DNA from: Gordonia jinghuaiqii | GTDB lineage: Bacteria > Actinomycetota > Actinomycetes > Mycobacteriales > Mycobacteriaceae | Length of the DNA stretch: 64,000 nucleotides | Reading direction: 5' to 3' | Assembly (NCBI RefSeq): GCF_014041935.1 | Contig: NZ_CP059491.1 | Location: 3,534,001 to 3,598,000, forward strand | In this document: piece by piece, positions 19,788 through 30,697 of the stretch | Layout of the letters: every line of letters begins with the position of its first letter | Numbering within the stretch: position 1 is the stretch's first letter | Position numbers and translations under genes: made by a program | Notes under the pieces: generated by a model | Databases searched by the model: none | Told to the model about the DNA's origin: nothing | Seen by the model: the letters and a program-made list of their open reading frames with translations, nothing else

Positions 19788-20576
19788 TCAGTGTCCGACG
19801 AATTTCGCCTTGCCGGGGCCGTTCTCGAGGAAGGACGCCAGGCCGATGGCGCGGTCCTCGGTGGCGAACAACGGCGCGAAGAGCTGTTCCTCGATCTTGA
19901 GTCCGGAGGCGAGATCGACACCCAGCCCCTGGTCGACGGCCTTCTTGACGGCGGCGAGCGCCACCGACGCGGCGCCGGCGAATTGTCCCGCCCACGCCAG
20001 CGCGGCGTTGTAGACCTCGTCGGGGGCGACGACCTCGTCGACCAGCCCGATCTCGAGCGCTTCCTCCGCACCGACGAAGCGACCGGTGAACATCAGGTCC
20101 TTCGCCTTCGACGGGCCGATGAGCCTGGCAAGTCGCTGCGTGCCGCCACCGCCGGGGATCAGGCCGAGCAGCACTTCGGGCAGACCGAGCTTGGCGTTGT
20201 CCCCCGCGATGCGGCGATCGGCGCCGAGGGCCACCTCGAGGCCACCGCCCAGGGCGTACCCGGTGATCGCGGCGACCGTCGGCTTGGGGATGTCGGCGAT
20301 CGCACCGAGGTCGTGCTGCAGACGGCCGGCGACCTTGCTCATCTCGGCGTAGGTGACGTCGTTCATCTCCTTGATGTCCGCACCCGCGGCGAGCACCTTG
20401 GGTCCGCCGTAGACGACAACGGCTTTGATGTCGTCGCGCAGCGTCGCCTCCTCGGCAGCCGCGGCCAACTCGGCCTGCACCTGACGGTTCAGCGCATTCA
20501 TCGGCGGACGGGCCAAGAGGATGGTGCCCACGCCCGGATGGTCGTCGGAGGTCTCGAGGGTCACGAACTCAGGCAT
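19788..20576 (-). CDS. Enoyl-CoA hydratase/isomerase family protein (EchA17-like)
   Basis: A 262-residue crotonase. It shows the oxyanion-hole segments AAGADIKEMNDV and ITGYALGGGLEVAL and the catalytic-glutamate region LGLPEVLLGLIPGGGGTQRL. This is the full crotonase length. It hydrates trans-2-enoyl-CoA in fatty acid beta-oxidation; electrons from the preceding step feed EtfAB encoded at 8.4-10.2 kb. The ATG at 20576 has no Shine-Dalgarno, and a palindrome like that before etfB lies 9-24 bases upstream. Confidence 0.93.
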   Translation of the reverse strand: MPEFVTLETSDDHPGVGTILLARPPMNALNRQVQAELAAAAEEATLRDDIKAVVVYGGPKVLAAGADIKEMNDVTYAEMSKVAGRLQHDLGAIADIPKPTVAAITGYALGGGLEVALGADRRIAGDNAKLGLPEVLLGLIPGGGGTQRLARLIGPSKAKDLMFTGRFVGAEEALEIGLVDEVVAPDEVYNAALAWAGQFAGAASVALAAVKKAVDQGLGVDLASGLKIEEQLFAPLFATEDRAIGLASFLENGPGKAKFVGH

Positions 20577-20584
20577 GGTCGAAG

Positions 20585-20600
20585 GCTACCGGTTGGTAAG
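20585..20600. promoter_or_regulatory. Inverted repeat upstream of enoyl-CoA hydratase
   Basis: On the minus strand it reads CTTACC-AACC-GGTAGC, 9 to 24 bases before the start of the hydratase. It resembles the sites before etfB and before the FadD6-like gene, with the outermost base unmatched. A repressor bound here would cover the ribosome-binding region or a leaderless start. Confidence 0.45.
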
Positions 20601-20665
20601 TCCGCTCGGCGCCCCAGCCCGGAAGAGGTCCACCCCGACCCCGCGTAGACCATAAAGTGGCGGTC

Positions 20666-21679
20666 ATGGCGAAAGCGTCGGGTTCTGCAGGTGATGCCAT
20701 CGAGCTCGAGGTGGGCGAACGGACCGTCCGGCTGTCGAGCCCCGACCGCGTCTACTTCACCGAACGCGGCGAGACCAAACGCGATCTCGCCGAGTACTAC
20801 CTGTCGGTCGGCGACGGCATCGTGCGGGCGCTGCGCGAGCGGCCGTGCATGCTGCACCGTTTCCCCAAGGGCATCAGCGGGAACAAGGTGCACCAGAAGC
20901 GTGTCCCCGCAGGCGCTCCCGAGTGGCTCGAGACCACCGAGATCTACTTCCCACGTTTCGGCCGGACCGCCGACGAATTGTGCGTGACCGAGCTCGCCTC
21001 GGTGATCTGGGCGGTGCAGATGTCGACCGTCGAGTTCCACCCCTGGAACTCCCGCCGCGCCGATCCCGAGTCCCCCGACGAGTGGCGCATCGACCTCGAT
21101 CCGATGCCCGACTGTCCGTTCTCCCGCATCCGGCAGGTCGCGCACGTCGTCGAAGAAGTGCTCGACGAACTCGGCATGCGCGGGTTCCCGAAGACGTCGG
21201 GCGGTCGGGGTCTGCACATCTACGTCCGGATCGAACCGGACTGGGGCTTCCCGCAGGTTCGACGCGCCGCGCTGGCCTTCGCGCGGGAAGTCGAGCGGCG
21301 GGCACCGAAGGACGTCACCACCACCTGGTGGCGCAAGGACCGCGACCCGGCGGCGGTGTTCGTCGACTACAACCAGAACACCCGCGACCACACCATGGCC
21401 TCGGCCTACTCGGTGCGCGGCAATCAGCGGGCGACGGTGTCGACACCGGTGCGCTGGGACGAGATCGACGACATCGAACCCGACGACTTCACCATCGCGA
21501 CCGTCCCCGCCCGGTTCGCCGAACTCGGGGATCTCCATGCCGAGATCGACGACCTTGCCTACCGGCTCGACACGCTCCTCGACTGGGCCGACCGCGACGA
21601 CATCGACGGGGACATCGACGGGGACATCGACGGGGACCTCGGCGGGGACGAGGGATCGGGGGACGCGGTCAGAGAGTGA
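20666..21679 (+). CDS. Standalone LigD-type polymerase domain protein (archaeo-eukaryotic primase fold)
   Basis: A 337-residue protein with only the polymerase domain found in LigD. The catalytic aspartates are seen in RIDLDPMPD (Asp143, Asp145) and VFVDYNQN (Asp234), and the conserved His in GGRGLHIYV (His184). No ligase or nuclease domain is attached. Such proteins perform gap-filling with ribonucleotides in end-joining or excision repair; the role here is inferred. The C-terminus is an acidic tail from four 12-base repeats (DIDG units, 21599-21646). It ends 11 bases inside the NUDIX gene of the other strand. Confidence 0.9.
   Translation: MAKASGSAGDAIELEVGERTVRLSSPDRVYFTERGETKRDLAEYYLSVGDGIVRALRERPCMLHRFPKGISGNKVHQKRVPAGAPEWLETTEIYFPRFGRTADELCVTELASVIWAVQMSTVEFHPWNSRRADPESPDEWRIDLDPMPDCPFSRIRQVAHVVEEVLDELGMRGFPKTSGGRGLHIYVRIEPDWGFPQVRRAALAFAREVERRAPKDVTTTWWRKDRDPAAVFVDYNQNTRDHTMASAYSVRGNQRATVSTPVRWDEIDDIEPDDFTIATVPARFAELGDLHAEIDDLAYRLDTLLDWADRDDIDGDIDGDIDGDLGGDEGSGDAVRE
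21599..21646 (+). repeat. Four 12-bp in-frame repeats
   Basis: Units of GACATCGACGGG begin at 21599, 21611 and 21623, with a diverged fourth copy to 21646. They encode the acidic DIDG repeats at the C-terminus of the polymerase protein and preserve the frame. Confidence 0.85.
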
Positions 21680-22493
21680 TCTCCGGAGGTGTCTGGTCGC
21701 CGAGGGTGCGGAAGTACTCGTCAGACCCGGGGAACCCGAGACCGGCGAGGCCGGCGCCGGGGGTCACGTCCGGCAGGACCGGTTCGATGGCCCGCTCGGC
21801 GGCGAGCAACTCGTCGATGGTGGCGAAGCCGGACACGTAGTTGAGCTGCGACCAGGTCGGCGGCATCAGGAAGTGCTTGCCCGCTGCCCAGGACTCGATC
21901 GCCGCCGCGGCGTTCGCCCATTGCGCGACCTCGGCCTCGGTGGTGTCGGCGTCGGCGTGCTGACCTTCGGGCATGGCGGCCAGGAAGAAGCGGGTGTCAT
22001 ACCGGCGTTTCTCGTTCACCGGCGTGATCCAGTGCGCGAGCGGCCTCAGGAGGTCGGCACGCAGCGTCAGACCGCGCTCGGTGAGGAACTCCGCGAACGA
22101 CAGCGACTTCTCGACGAGCCGTCGGCGGTCGTCGGCGAGTCCGGTCGGGTCGGCGAACGCACCGTCGCGGTCCGTCGCGAGCAGCACACCGCACTCCTCG
22201 AACGTCTCTCGCACCGCGGCGCACACCAGCGCCTGGGCGGTCTCGTCGTCGCTGGCAAACTGTTCGGCCCACCAGGCGGCCTGCGGCCCGGTCCAGGCGA
22301 GATCGGCGTCGGCGTCGCGCTTGTCCACGCCCCCGCCGGGAAAGACGGTCATGCCGCCGGCGAAGGCCATCTGCTTCACCCGACGTTGCAGAAACACCTC
22401 GATTCCCTCTGCGGCGTCCCGGACGAGTACCACCGTCGCGGCGTCGCGCACCGGCGCGGACACCACCTCCGTATCGGACCGTGTCGACGACAT
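21669..22493 (-). CDS. NUDIX hydrolase (Rv3040c-like)
   Basis: A 274-residue NUDIX protein. The Nudix motif is split by an insert: FPGGGVDKRD at residue 50 and AAVRETFEECGVL near residue 95, with the catalytic glutamates in ETFEE. Long NUDIX hydrolases of this arrangement act on nucleotide or CoA diphosphates; the substrate is not shown. It is one base downstream of the ABC ATPase gene and overlaps the polymerase gene's end by 11 bases in the opposite direction. Confidence 0.88.
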   Translation of the reverse strand: MSSTRSDTEVVSAPVRDAATVVLVRDAAEGIEVFLQRRVKQMAFAGGMTVFPGGGVDKRDADADLAWTGPQAAWWAEQFASDDETAQALVCAAVRETFEECGVLLATDRDGAFADPTGLADDRRRLVEKSLSFAEFLTERGLTLRADLLRPLAHWITPVNEKRRYDTRFFLAAMPEGQHADADTTEAEVAQWANAAAAIESWAAGKHFLMPPTWSQLNYVSGFATIDELLAAERAIEPVLPDVTPGAGLAGLGFPGSDEYFRTLGDQTPPEITL

Positions 22494-22494
22494 C

Positions 22495-23328
22495 TCAGTG
22501 ACCTCCCACTCGCCGGTGGCCGCCCGCGCGACGACGCCGCCGCGCGAAATACCGGCCGTCGACCTTGTCCAGAATGATCTGCTGCCGGAAGGCCGCAGTC
22601 AGGTTCTCGCTGGTGAGTACCTCTTCGAGCAGACCCTGCGCGACCACCCCGCCCTCGGAGAGGATCAGGGCATGGGTGAAGCCCTCCGGGATCTCCTCGA
22701 CGTGGTGGGTGATCAGCACGATGGCCGGCGAGTCGGGATCCGCGGCGAGCTGGGCGAGCCGGTCCACCAGTTCTTCGCGGCCGCCGAGGTCGAGACCGGC
22801 GGCCGGCTCGTCGAGGAGGAGGAGTTCGGGATCGGTCATCAGCGCGCGCGAGATCACGACCCGCTTGCGCTCACCCTCCGACAGGGTGCCGAACCGGCGA
22901 TCCGCGAGGTGTTCGGCGCCCATCGACTCCAGGGATTCGACCGCCTGCTGCCGGTCCATCTCGTCGTAGGCCTCCCGCCACCGGCCGAGGACCGCATACC
23001 CGGCCGAGATCACAACGTCGCTGACGATCTCCTCCGGCGGTACGCGATCGACCAGGGCGGGGCTCGCGACGCCGATGCGGGTCGACAGTTCGCGGATCTC
23101 CACCCGGCCGAGCTTCTCGTTGAGCACGAAAGCCTCACCCGTGGTGGGATGCAATTCCGCGCCGGCCAGCCGGATCAGCGTCGTCTTGCCTGCACCGTTG
23201 GGTCCGATGACGACCCAACGTTCGTCCAATTCCACCTGCCACGACAGCGGGCCGACGAGCGTCTTTCCGCCGCGGCGGACAGCGACATCACGGAAATCGA
23301 TCAAGAGGTCGGGATCGGATTCGGTCAC
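22495..23328 (-). CDS. ABC transporter ATP-binding protein (Rv3041c-like)
   Basis: A 277-residue ATPase. Walker A is GPNGAGKTT near residue 45, the signature is LSEGERKRV, and Walker B is LLLLDEPAAGLD. It has no membrane domain and no partner permease beside it, so it may energise a distant permease or act on something else. The GTG at 23328 is preceded by a purine-rich GGATGGGGGA; a longer GTG start at 23346 is possible. It is followed by the NUDIX gene with a one-base gap. Confidence 0.88.
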   Translation of the reverse strand: MTESDPDLLIDFRDVAVRRGGKTLVGPLSWQVELDERWVVIGPNGAGKTTLIRLAGAELHPTTGEAFVLNEKLGRVEIRELSTRIGVASPALVDRVPPEEIVSDVVISAGYAVLGRWREAYDEMDRQQAVESLESMGAEHLADRRFGTLSEGERKRVVISRALMTDPELLLLDEPAAGLDLGGREELVDRLAQLAADPDSPAIVLITHHVEEIPEGFTHALILSEGGVVAQGLLEEVLTSENLTAAFRQQIILDKVDGRYFARRRRRAGGHRRVGGH

Positions 23329-23411
23329 TCCCCCATCCTGCCTCACGACCGGGTGTTCGACCGGATCGACTCGGCGGAGAACGGGCAGGGAATAGGGACA
23401 GGTGCTGACAG

Positions 23412-23425
23412 GGTTGACATCAACC
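23412..23425. promoter_or_regulatory. Palindrome at the start of the LLM gene
   Basis: GGTTGA-CA-TCAACC is a perfect palindrome that ends at the base before the likely GTG start. It includes a TTGACA-like hexamer, so it may be a promoter element, an operator, or both. Confidence 0.35.
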
Positions 23426-24430
23426 GTGACGCCTCAGAACCTCCCCCTCTCGATCCTGGATCTCGCGCAAATCGGCAGTGACGAGACCGCAGCGCAAAGT
23501 CTCTCCGCCAGTGTCGATCTCGCGCAGCGAGCAGAAAAATGGGGCTACAAGCGCATCTGGTATGCCGAGCACCACAACATGTCGCGGATCGCGTCGTCGG
23601 CTCCGGCTGTGCTCATCGCCCACATCGCCGCGCACACCTCGACGATCCGGTTGGGAGCCGGCGGTGTCATGCTGCCCAATCACGCTCCGCTGACCATCGC
23701 CGAGCAGTTCGGCACGCTCGCCGAGCTCCACCCCGGTCGCATCGACCTCGGTCTCGGGCGCGCACCGGGCAGCGATCAGCAGACCTTCGCGGCGCTGCGC
23801 CGGACCCACGCCTCCGCCGAACGATTCCCCCACGACGTCCTCGAACTGCAGGCGTTCCTCGGTGACGAGTCCCGCGTCGAAGGCGTCCGTGCGACGCCCG
23901 GTGCCGGCACCCATGTACCGCTTTACATCCTCGGCTCATCGCTGTTCGGGGCCCAGCTCGCCGCCGCCCTCGGACTGCCCTACGCGTTCGCATCGCACTT
24001 CGCCCCGCAGGCCCTGACCGAGGCGGTTGCGTTGTACCGCCGCGAGTTCCGGCCGTCGGAAGCCCTCGCCGAGCCGTACGTCATCGCCGGCGTCGGGGTC
24101 ATCGCCGACGACGACCCGCAGGTGGCGCAGGCACAGCTGCAGATCGCCAGGCGCCAGCGTGTCTCGCTGCTGTACGGACGTGGCCGGATGTTCACCGACG
24201 AGGAGGCCGACGCCGTTCTCGAGATGCCGCAGGGACGCCAGATCGACGAGATGCTCACCTATTCCGGTGTCGGCACCCCGTCGGAGGTCCGTGACTACCT
24301 GTCGTGGTTCGCCGGTCATGCCGACGCCGACGAGTTGATCGTCGCGTCGCTGGCCCCCGGGCGCGACGTGTGGCTGGGCACGCTGGGGTATCTGGCGCCG
24401 GCGAACGCACCTGTCATGGCAGGCCGCTAG
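23426..24430 (+). CDS. LLM class flavin-dependent oxidoreductase
   Basis: A 334-residue member of the bacterial luciferase-like family (MsnO8 type). Family marks are [12 protein letters not shown] at the start, [22 protein letters not shown] and [13 protein letters not shown], which surround the flavin site, and a C-terminal (F420 or FMN) barrel segment [10 protein letters not shown]. The cofactor could be FMNH2 or F420. The GTG at 23426 fits the family start; a GTG at 23402 preceded by AGGGA would add eight residues. It is absent from the M. tuberculosis order at this point. Confidence 0.85.
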   Translation: MTPQNLPLSILDLAQIGSDETAAQSLSASVDLAQRAEKWGYKRIWYAEHHNMSRIASSAPAVLIAHIAAHTSTIRLGAGGVMLPNHAPLTIAEQFGTLAELHPGRIDLGLGRAPGSDQQTFAALRRTHASAERFPHDVLELQAFLGDESRVEGVRATPGAGTHVPLYILGSSLFGAQLAAALGLPYAFASHFAPQALTEAVALYRREFRPSEALAEPYVIAGVGVIADDDPQVAQAQLQIARRQRVSLLYGRGRMFTDEEADAVLEMPQGRQIDEMLTYSGVGTPSEVRDYLSWFAGHADADELIVASLAPGRDVWLGTLGYLAPANAPVMAGR

Positions 24431-24876
24431 GCCAGCCGGAAGTCCTCGAAGTCGAAGCCGGGCACGACGATACAGCTCACCAGAGCGGCCTCGTCGCCGA
24501 GCGGACGGGCCCGCTGCCAGACGCCCGGCGGCACCAACGCCTGCGGTTGATGGCCGCCCTCGGTGTCGGGCCCGAGGGTGATCGACGTTGTCTGCCCGGG
24601 CTTTTCGCCGTCACCGCCGAGGTCCAGCCGAATCGGTGACCCGCGGTGGTGCAGCCAGATCTCGGCACCCCGAACGGTGTGCCACGCCGACTGCTCGCCC
24701 GGCAGCAGCACGAAGTAGATCGCGGTTCCGGCCGCCCGATCACCGGAGTAGCCCGCCGATAGCTCGGACTCCGGGATGACCACGTCGCTACGCCACGTCT
24801 GGCGGTACCAGCCGCCCTCCGGGTGAGGTTGCAGATCAAGGCTTTTCGCCCAGTCGGGCAGCTCGTGCGCGGTCAT
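24427..24876 (-). CDS. Cupin DUF985 family protein
   Basis: A 149-residue single-domain cupin. Family marks are [41 protein letters not shown] and [10 protein letters not shown], and a closing [10 protein letters not shown]. The metal or ligand is unknown for most family members. The ATG overlaps the PTH2 stop as ATGA. Its stop and that of the LLM gene on the other strand share a CTAG tetranucleotide. Confidence 0.88.
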   Translation of the reverse strand: MTAHELPDWAKSLDLQPHPEGGWYRQTWRSDVVIPESELSAGYSGDRAAGTAIYFVLLPGEQSAWHTVRGAEIWLHHRGSPIRLDLGGDGEKPGQTTSITLGPDTEGGHQPQALVPPGVWQRARPLGDEAALVSCIVVPGFDFEDFRLA

Positions 24877-25685
24877 CTTCTCTCCTGCTCCCGCTTCCGG
24901 ATGACCTCGGCGATGACGGTCACCGAACCCGGTGCGATCTCGGTGAACCCGGCGTCGCGCACGGCGACCGCTGTCCCGGCGGCATCGGCGTCGAGGAGCC
25001 GCCGCCACCGATCCGGCGTGGCCTCGCGCACCGCGAGAGGGCACTCGTCGAGTCTCCAGCGCACGGCCTCGTCCGCGGTCAGCAACTTCGCGGCGAGCAT
25101 CGACGCGTGACCGACCTGCGCGGCGAGCTTACCCACGGTCATGTCGAGTCCGGGATTGGTCCACAGCACGACGCCCGCACCGGGCGCCTCGGTGGCGAGA
25201 TCACCGGCGACCTCGGTCCCGCCGATCTGCAGCCGAGAGATCCGGCGGTCCAGGTCGCCCACGCGGCCTGGGACGAAGGCCCGCGCCCAGGCGACGCCCT
25301 CCTCTGCGGTCACGCCCGGAACCTCCTGCGCCGCAGCCCATTGCGCACCCCGCGCGCGCCGGGCGATCTTGCGGATGCGGGCCCCGCACCACTCGTCCAT
25401 CGCCGACGCCCACGGTCCGTCGCCGGCGCTGCGGTCGTCGAGGCACAGCAACGCCACCGCCCGCGCGGCGGCCGTCAGCAGGGCGGTGCGGTCGGGAGGG
25501 ACCGTCTTCTCGATGCGCAACACCATGGCCATCGCCAGGACGTCCGACGGATCGTCGGGGTCCTGGCCGCCACCTACATAGTCGACGAGCCGACGGTGAT
25601 CGGCCACGATCGCATCGGCACTCACCGATGGACAGGACTCCTCGAGAGACTCCGAGTTCTCGGGGATCTCCGCGGGACCGGACAC
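24873..25685 (-). CDS. Peptidyl-tRNA hydrolase PTH2-like protein with N-terminal extension
   Basis: A protein of about 270 residues whose C-terminal 120 residues resemble archaeal/eukaryotic-type peptidyl-tRNA hydrolase 2 (DMTVGKLAAQVGHASMLAA, then VAVRDAGFTEIAPGS and the ending TVIAEVIRKRE). The N-terminal part (QMAM-rich helical segment and WCGARIRKIARRARG) has no assignment. It starts at a GTG two bases before the serB2 stop or at a GTG at 25715; the first is preferred because it avoids a long overlap. It probably shares the ctaD-serB2 transcript. Confidence 0.75.
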   Translation of the reverse strand: MSGPAEIPENSESLEESCPSVSADAIVADHRRLVDYVGGGQDPDDPSDVLAMAMVLRIEKTVPPDRTALLTAAARAVALLCLDDRSAGDGPWASAMDEWCGARIRKIARRARGAQWAAAQEVPGVTAEEGVAWARAFVPGRVGDLDRRISRLQIGGTEVAGDLATEAPGAGVVLWTNPGLDMTVGKLAAQVGHASMLAAKLLTADEAVRWRLDECPLAVREATPDRWRRLLDADAAGTAVAVRDAGFTEIAPGSVTVIAEVIRKREQERR

Positions 25686-25686
25686 G

Positions 25687-26931
<1,245 letters not shown>

Positions 26932-28716
26932 TCAGCGCGGGTCGGGATCCGGAGACCCCTCGTGCGAGCCCACGGTGAACGGCTCGCGACGAGCCTCTTC
27001 CATCTGACGGTCCTTGCCCGAGTCGTGACCCGGACCGACGTGCGCCTCGGCACGCATCCGCTCGATCATGTGCGGGTAGTGCAGCTCGAACGCCGGACGC
27101 TCCGACCGGATGCGGGGCAGCTCGGTGAAGTTGTGACGCGGCGGCGGGCACGAGGTGGCCCACTCGAGGGAGTTGCCGAAGCCCCACGGATCGTCGACGG
27201 TCACGACCTCGCCGTAGCGGTAGCTGCGGAACACGTTCCACAGGAACGGCAGGGTCGACAGGCCGAGGATGAAGGCACCGACGGTGGAGATCATGTTCAA
27301 CGTCGTGAAGCCATCCGACGGCAGGTAGTCGGCGTAACGACGCGGCATGCCCTCGTTGCCCAGCCAGTGCTGCACCAGGAACGTCATGTGGAAGCCGATG
27401 AAGGTCAACCAGAAGTGGATCTTGCCGAGACGCTCGTCGAGCATGCGTCCGGTCATCTTCGGGAACCAGAAGTAGATGCCGGCGTAGGTGGCGAACACGA
27501 TGGTGCCGAAGAGCACGTAGTGGAAGTGCGCGACCACGAAGTAGCTGTCGGACAGGTGGAAGTCCAGCGGCGGGCTCGCGAGCAGGACACCGGTCAGACC
27601 ACCGAAGAGGAAGGTCACGATGAAGCCGACAGAGAAGAGCATCGGCGTCTCGAAGGTGATGTGACCTCGCCACATCGTCCCCACCCAGTTGAAGAACTTC
27701 ACGCCGGTGGGCACCGCGATCAGGAACGTCATGAAGGAGAAGAACGGGAGCAGCACCGCGCCGGTGACGTACATGTGGTGCGCCCACACCGCCGCCGACA
27801 GGGCCGCGATCGCCAGGGTCGCGTAGATCAGGCCCGAGTAGCCGAAGATCGGCTTACGCGAGAAGACCGGGAAGACCTCGGAGACGATGCCGAAGAACGG
27901 CAGGGCGATGACGTAGACCTCGGGGTGTCCGAAGAACCAGAACAGGTGCTGCCACAGGATGGCGCCGCCGTTGGCCGGGTCATAGATGTGGGCACCGAAC
28001 TGGCGGTCGACCTCGAGACCCAGCAGCGCCGCGGTCAGCAGCGGGAAGATCAGCAGGATCAGGACGCTGGTCACCAGGATGTTCCAGGTGAAGATCGGCA
28101 TGCGGAACATCGTCATACCGGGTGCGCGGAGGCAGACCACGGTGGTGACCATGTTCACGGCACCGAGGATGGTGCCCAGACCCGAGACACCCAGACCCAT
28201 GATCCACAGGTCGGCGCCGATACCGGGGCTGTGCACCGCGTCGGTCAGCGGCGTGTACGCCGTCCAACCGAAGTCGGCGGCACCACCGGGGGTGATGAAG
28301 CCGGCGATGGCGATCGTCGAGCCGAAGACGAACAGCCAGAAGCCGAGAGCATTGAGTCGCGGGAACGCGACGTCGGGCGAGCCGATCTGCAGCGGCAACA
28401 CGAAGTTGGCGAAGCCGATGACGATCGGGGTTGCGTACATCAACAGCATCACGGTGCCGTGCATCGTGAAGAGCTGGTTGAACTGCTCGGTGGACAAGAA
28501 CTGCATGCCCGGCATCGCGAGCTCACCACGCATCAGCAGCGCCATGAGGCCGCCGATGAGGAAGAACGCAAAGCATGCAGTGATGTACATCATGCCGATC
28601 AGCTTGTGATCGGTCGTGGTGAGCAGCTTGTAGATGAACGAACCCTTGGGCTGATAGCGCTCCGGGTATGGACGCACTGGAGCCACTTGCGTGGTGGGTT
28701 GGTCTACCGCGGTCAC
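26932..28716 (-). CDS. ctaD: Cytochrome c oxidase subunit I
   Basis: A 594-residue integral membrane protein of the aa3 oxidase in the terminal respiratory complex. Heme and copper ligands are in [15 protein letters not shown] (His and cross-linked Tyr), AHHMY and [10 protein letters not shown]. About twelve hydrophobic segments are evident. GAGGAGG seven bases before the GTG at 28716 fixes the start; an upstream in-frame extension is disfavoured. The tail is hydrophilic and acidic. It is followed by serB2 after three bases. Confidence 0.97.
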   Translation of the reverse strand: MTAVDQPTTQVAPVRPYPERYQPKGSFIYKLLTTTDHKLIGMMYITACFAFFLIGGLMALLMRGELAMPGMQFLSTEQFNQLFTMHGTVMLLMYATPIVIGFANFVLPLQIGSPDVAFPRLNALGFWLFVFGSTIAIAGFITPGGAADFGWTAYTPLTDAVHSPGIGADLWIMGLGVSGLGTILGAVNMVTTVVCLRAPGMTMFRMPIFTWNILVTSVLILLIFPLLTAALLGLEVDRQFGAHIYDPANGGAILWQHLFWFFGHPEVYVIALPFFGIVSEVFPVFSRKPIFGYSGLIYATLAIAALSAAVWAHHMYVTGAVLLPFFSFMTFLIAVPTGVKFFNWVGTMWRGHITFETPMLFSVGFIVTFLFGGLTGVLLASPPLDFHLSDSYFVVAHFHYVLFGTIVFATYAGIYFWFPKMTGRMLDERLGKIHFWLTFIGFHMTFLVQHWLGNEGMPRRYADYLPSDGFTTLNMISTVGAFILGLSTLPFLWNVFRSYRYGEVVTVDDPWGFGNSLEWATSCPPPRHNFTELPRIRSERPAFELHYPHMIERMRAEAHVGPGHDSGKDRQMEEARREPFTVGSHEGSPDPDPR

Positions 28717-29007
28717 AGATCCTCCTCTTGCCCGAGCGCGAGGCCGAACCCCTTCGGCCGTCGGTCGGAACATGAACAAACAGAGCGCTGAGTAATGATC
28801 CTAAACCCTTCCCGGTGCCCGAGCCGACCGGGTCCTACGATCTGTCGTATTCGACCCCGCGGCGACCGTATCGGTAGTGCTCACAGCATATTTCCTCCAC
28901 GACGCGCCAGGCTTCCTGAAGGGTGTGCGGCGCTCCCCGGCCCGCTGACCTGGTGTGCGCGTGGAAGCCGAGGATCTGCGCGGTGTCCCCGGTGCTAGGT
29001 TGGGCGG

Positions 29008-30060
29008 GTGCAGCGCAGGGTTACAGACGCCAGAACCATGGACTTCCGCCCCGGCCGTGCCGGCGTTTCCCGCGTCCGTCGCCTGAGCTGGACGGCCGTC
29101 GTCGGCGTGGCGGTCGCGGCGTCCGCCGCCTGTTCCGGTGAACAGGCCTTGACGACACCCGACGGCTCCCCCATCTCCACCAGCGTCACGCGGGTGGCCG
29201 AGGTGAACATCGTCTCCGCCGACCGCGACCCTGCGAAGACCTGTCTCGCGCCGACGGCTCCCGATCCCGGCACCGCCGATGTCGCCCGCGTGGTCGTGAC
29301 CGACCCCGCCGTCCTCGACGCTCTCTGCGCGCTCGGCATCGGCCCCAAGGTGACTGCGGTGACCGCGGAGCCCGGCTCGGTTCCGGCCTACCTCGGCCCG
29401 CAGTTGTCGTCGGTACCCGCGATCGGATCGACGCCCGACGCCGCGGCGGTCGCGGCGGCCGACGCCGACCTCGTCCTCACCACCGCCGACACCGCCGCAT
29501 CCGCGCGCGCCTTCGCGGGCGTACCGGCGGTCACCGTTCCGGCAAGCCGAGACGGGAAAGACGGGGACTGGAAAGAACAGTTCCAGGCGGTCGCCGACGC
29601 CGTGGGCCGCAGCGAGGCCGGCGCACAACGACTCGCGGAGTACACGACCGAGGCCGCCAAGACCGGGAGGCGGATGGACGCCGCGCACACCCAGGTGTCG
29701 CTCGTCCGGTTCGGCGACGGCTCGGAGACCATCGCCGGAATGGACACCTTCGCCGGCCAGGTCCTCGGCGACATCGGCGTCCAGCGACCCGGGCCGCAAC
29801 GCGTCCCGGAATCCTTCCCCATCACCGACGACAACTTCCGCGACGCCGACGGTGACCTCATATATGTGAGCTTCGAGGGCGAGAAGGGCCAGGCCCATGG
29901 CGAGGACGTCCTCCTCAGCGATGAATGGCTCAGCCTGGGCGCCCCCGTATGGAAGCGTGTGCTCGCCGTGAACGACGAGGTCTGGTACGAGTCGCCGGGC
30001 CTGGCGGCCGCCTGGCTGGTGCTCAACGACGTCAAGGGTTCACTCGACGGCAACTCCTGA
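29008..30060 (+). CDS. FecB-like iron-siderophore binding lipoprotein
   Basis: A 350-residue exported lipoprotein of the periplasmic-binding class, comparable to Rv3044 (FecB). The signal segment is WTAVVGVAVAASAAC, with the lipobox A-S-A-A-C at residues 38-42. The mature part has the TroA-like two-lobe pattern, for example ALCALGIGPKVTAV and ADADLVLTT. The GTG at 29008 follows a TAGGTT-like -10 by eight bases, so a leaderless transcript is possible; an ATG ten codons later is the alternative. It is divergent from ctaD across 291 bases. Iron import is a family prediction, not shown. Confidence 0.85.
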   Translation: MQRRVTDARTMDFRPGRAGVSRVRRLSWTAVVGVAVAASAACSGEQALTTPDGSPISTSVTRVAEVNIVSADRDPAKTCLAPTAPDPGTADVARVVVTDPAVLDALCALGIGPKVTAVTAEPGSVPAYLGPQLSSVPAIGSTPDAAAVAAADADLVLTTADTAASARAFAGVPAVTVPASRDGKDGDWKEQFQAVADAVGRSEAGAQRLAEYTTEAAKTGRRMDAAHTQVSLVRFGDGSETIAGMDTFAGQVLGDIGVQRPGPQRVPESFPITDDNFRDADGDLIYVSFEGEKGQAHGEDVLLSDEWLSLGAPVWKRVLAVNDEVWYESPGLAAAWLVLNDVKGSLDGNS

Positions 30061-30145
30061 GTTCCCGACCGCGCCCTCGGTACGCCTTCGGATCAGCTGC
30101 GTCGAAAACCTTGCCGAGGACGCCCGGCCACATCAGGGTTGGCGC

Positions 30146-30634
30146 ATGACCGTCACCGACGAATATCTCGCGAACAACGCCGAATACGCCAAGACCTTCA
30201 CCGGTCCGCTGCCGCTTCCCCCGTCGAAGCATGTGGCGGTCGTGGCGTGCATGGACGCCCGCCTCGATGTCTACCGCGTCCTCGGCCTGAACCCGGGCGA
30301 GGCGCACGTCATCCGCAATGCCAGCGGCGTGGTCACCGACGACGAGATCCGGTCACTCGCGATCAGTCAGCGACTCCTCGGCACCACCGAGATCATCCTG
30401 ATCCACCACACCGACTGCGGCATGCTGACGTTCACCGACGACGAGTTCAAGCGCGGAATCCAGGACGAGACGGGACAGAAACCGGAGTGGGCGGCCGAGT
30501 CGTTCGGCGATCTCGACGAGGACGTCCGCCAGTCCATCACCCGCATCGAGAACAGTCCGTTCGTCACCAAGACGACCTCGCTGCGCGGCTTCGTCTTCGA
30601 CGTGGCGACGGGGCTGCTGCGCGAGGTCTCCTGA
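30146..30634 (+). CDS. Beta-class carbonic anhydrase
   Basis: A 162-residue beta-carbonic anhydrase that interconverts CO2 and bicarbonate. The zinc ligands are in ACMDARLD (Cys35) and LIHHTDCG (His88, Cys91); the catalytic dyad Asp37-Arg39 follows Cys35. Its size and motifs resemble the small Rv1284-type enzyme. It stands alone between the FecB-like gene and a tandem repeat, and its ATG at 30146 has no obvious ribosome binding site. Confidence 0.93.
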   Translation: MTVTDEYLANNAEYAKTFTGPLPLPPSKHVAVVACMDARLDVYRVLGLNPGEAHVIRNASGVVTDDEIRSLAISQRLLGTTEIILIHHTDCGMLTFTDDEFKRGIQDETGQKPEWAAESFGDLDEDVRQSITRIENSPFVTKTTSLRGFVFDVATGLLREVS

Positions 30635-30649
30635 GCGTTCGGGGTCGGA

Positions 30650-30697
30650 CACACCACCGCCCGGGCACACCACCGCCCGGGCACACCACTGCCCGGG
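30650..30697. repeat. Three 16-bp tandem repeats
   Basis: CACACCACCGCCCGGG is repeated at 30650-30665, 30666-30681 and 30682-30697, the last with one change. They directly precede the hairpin at 30689-30720, and the third copy forms its left arm. Confidence 0.85.

Noticed and set aside
28717..29007. Additional gene between ctaD and the FecB-like gene
   Set aside because: Frames are short or shadow-like; the interval is better read as divergent promoters.
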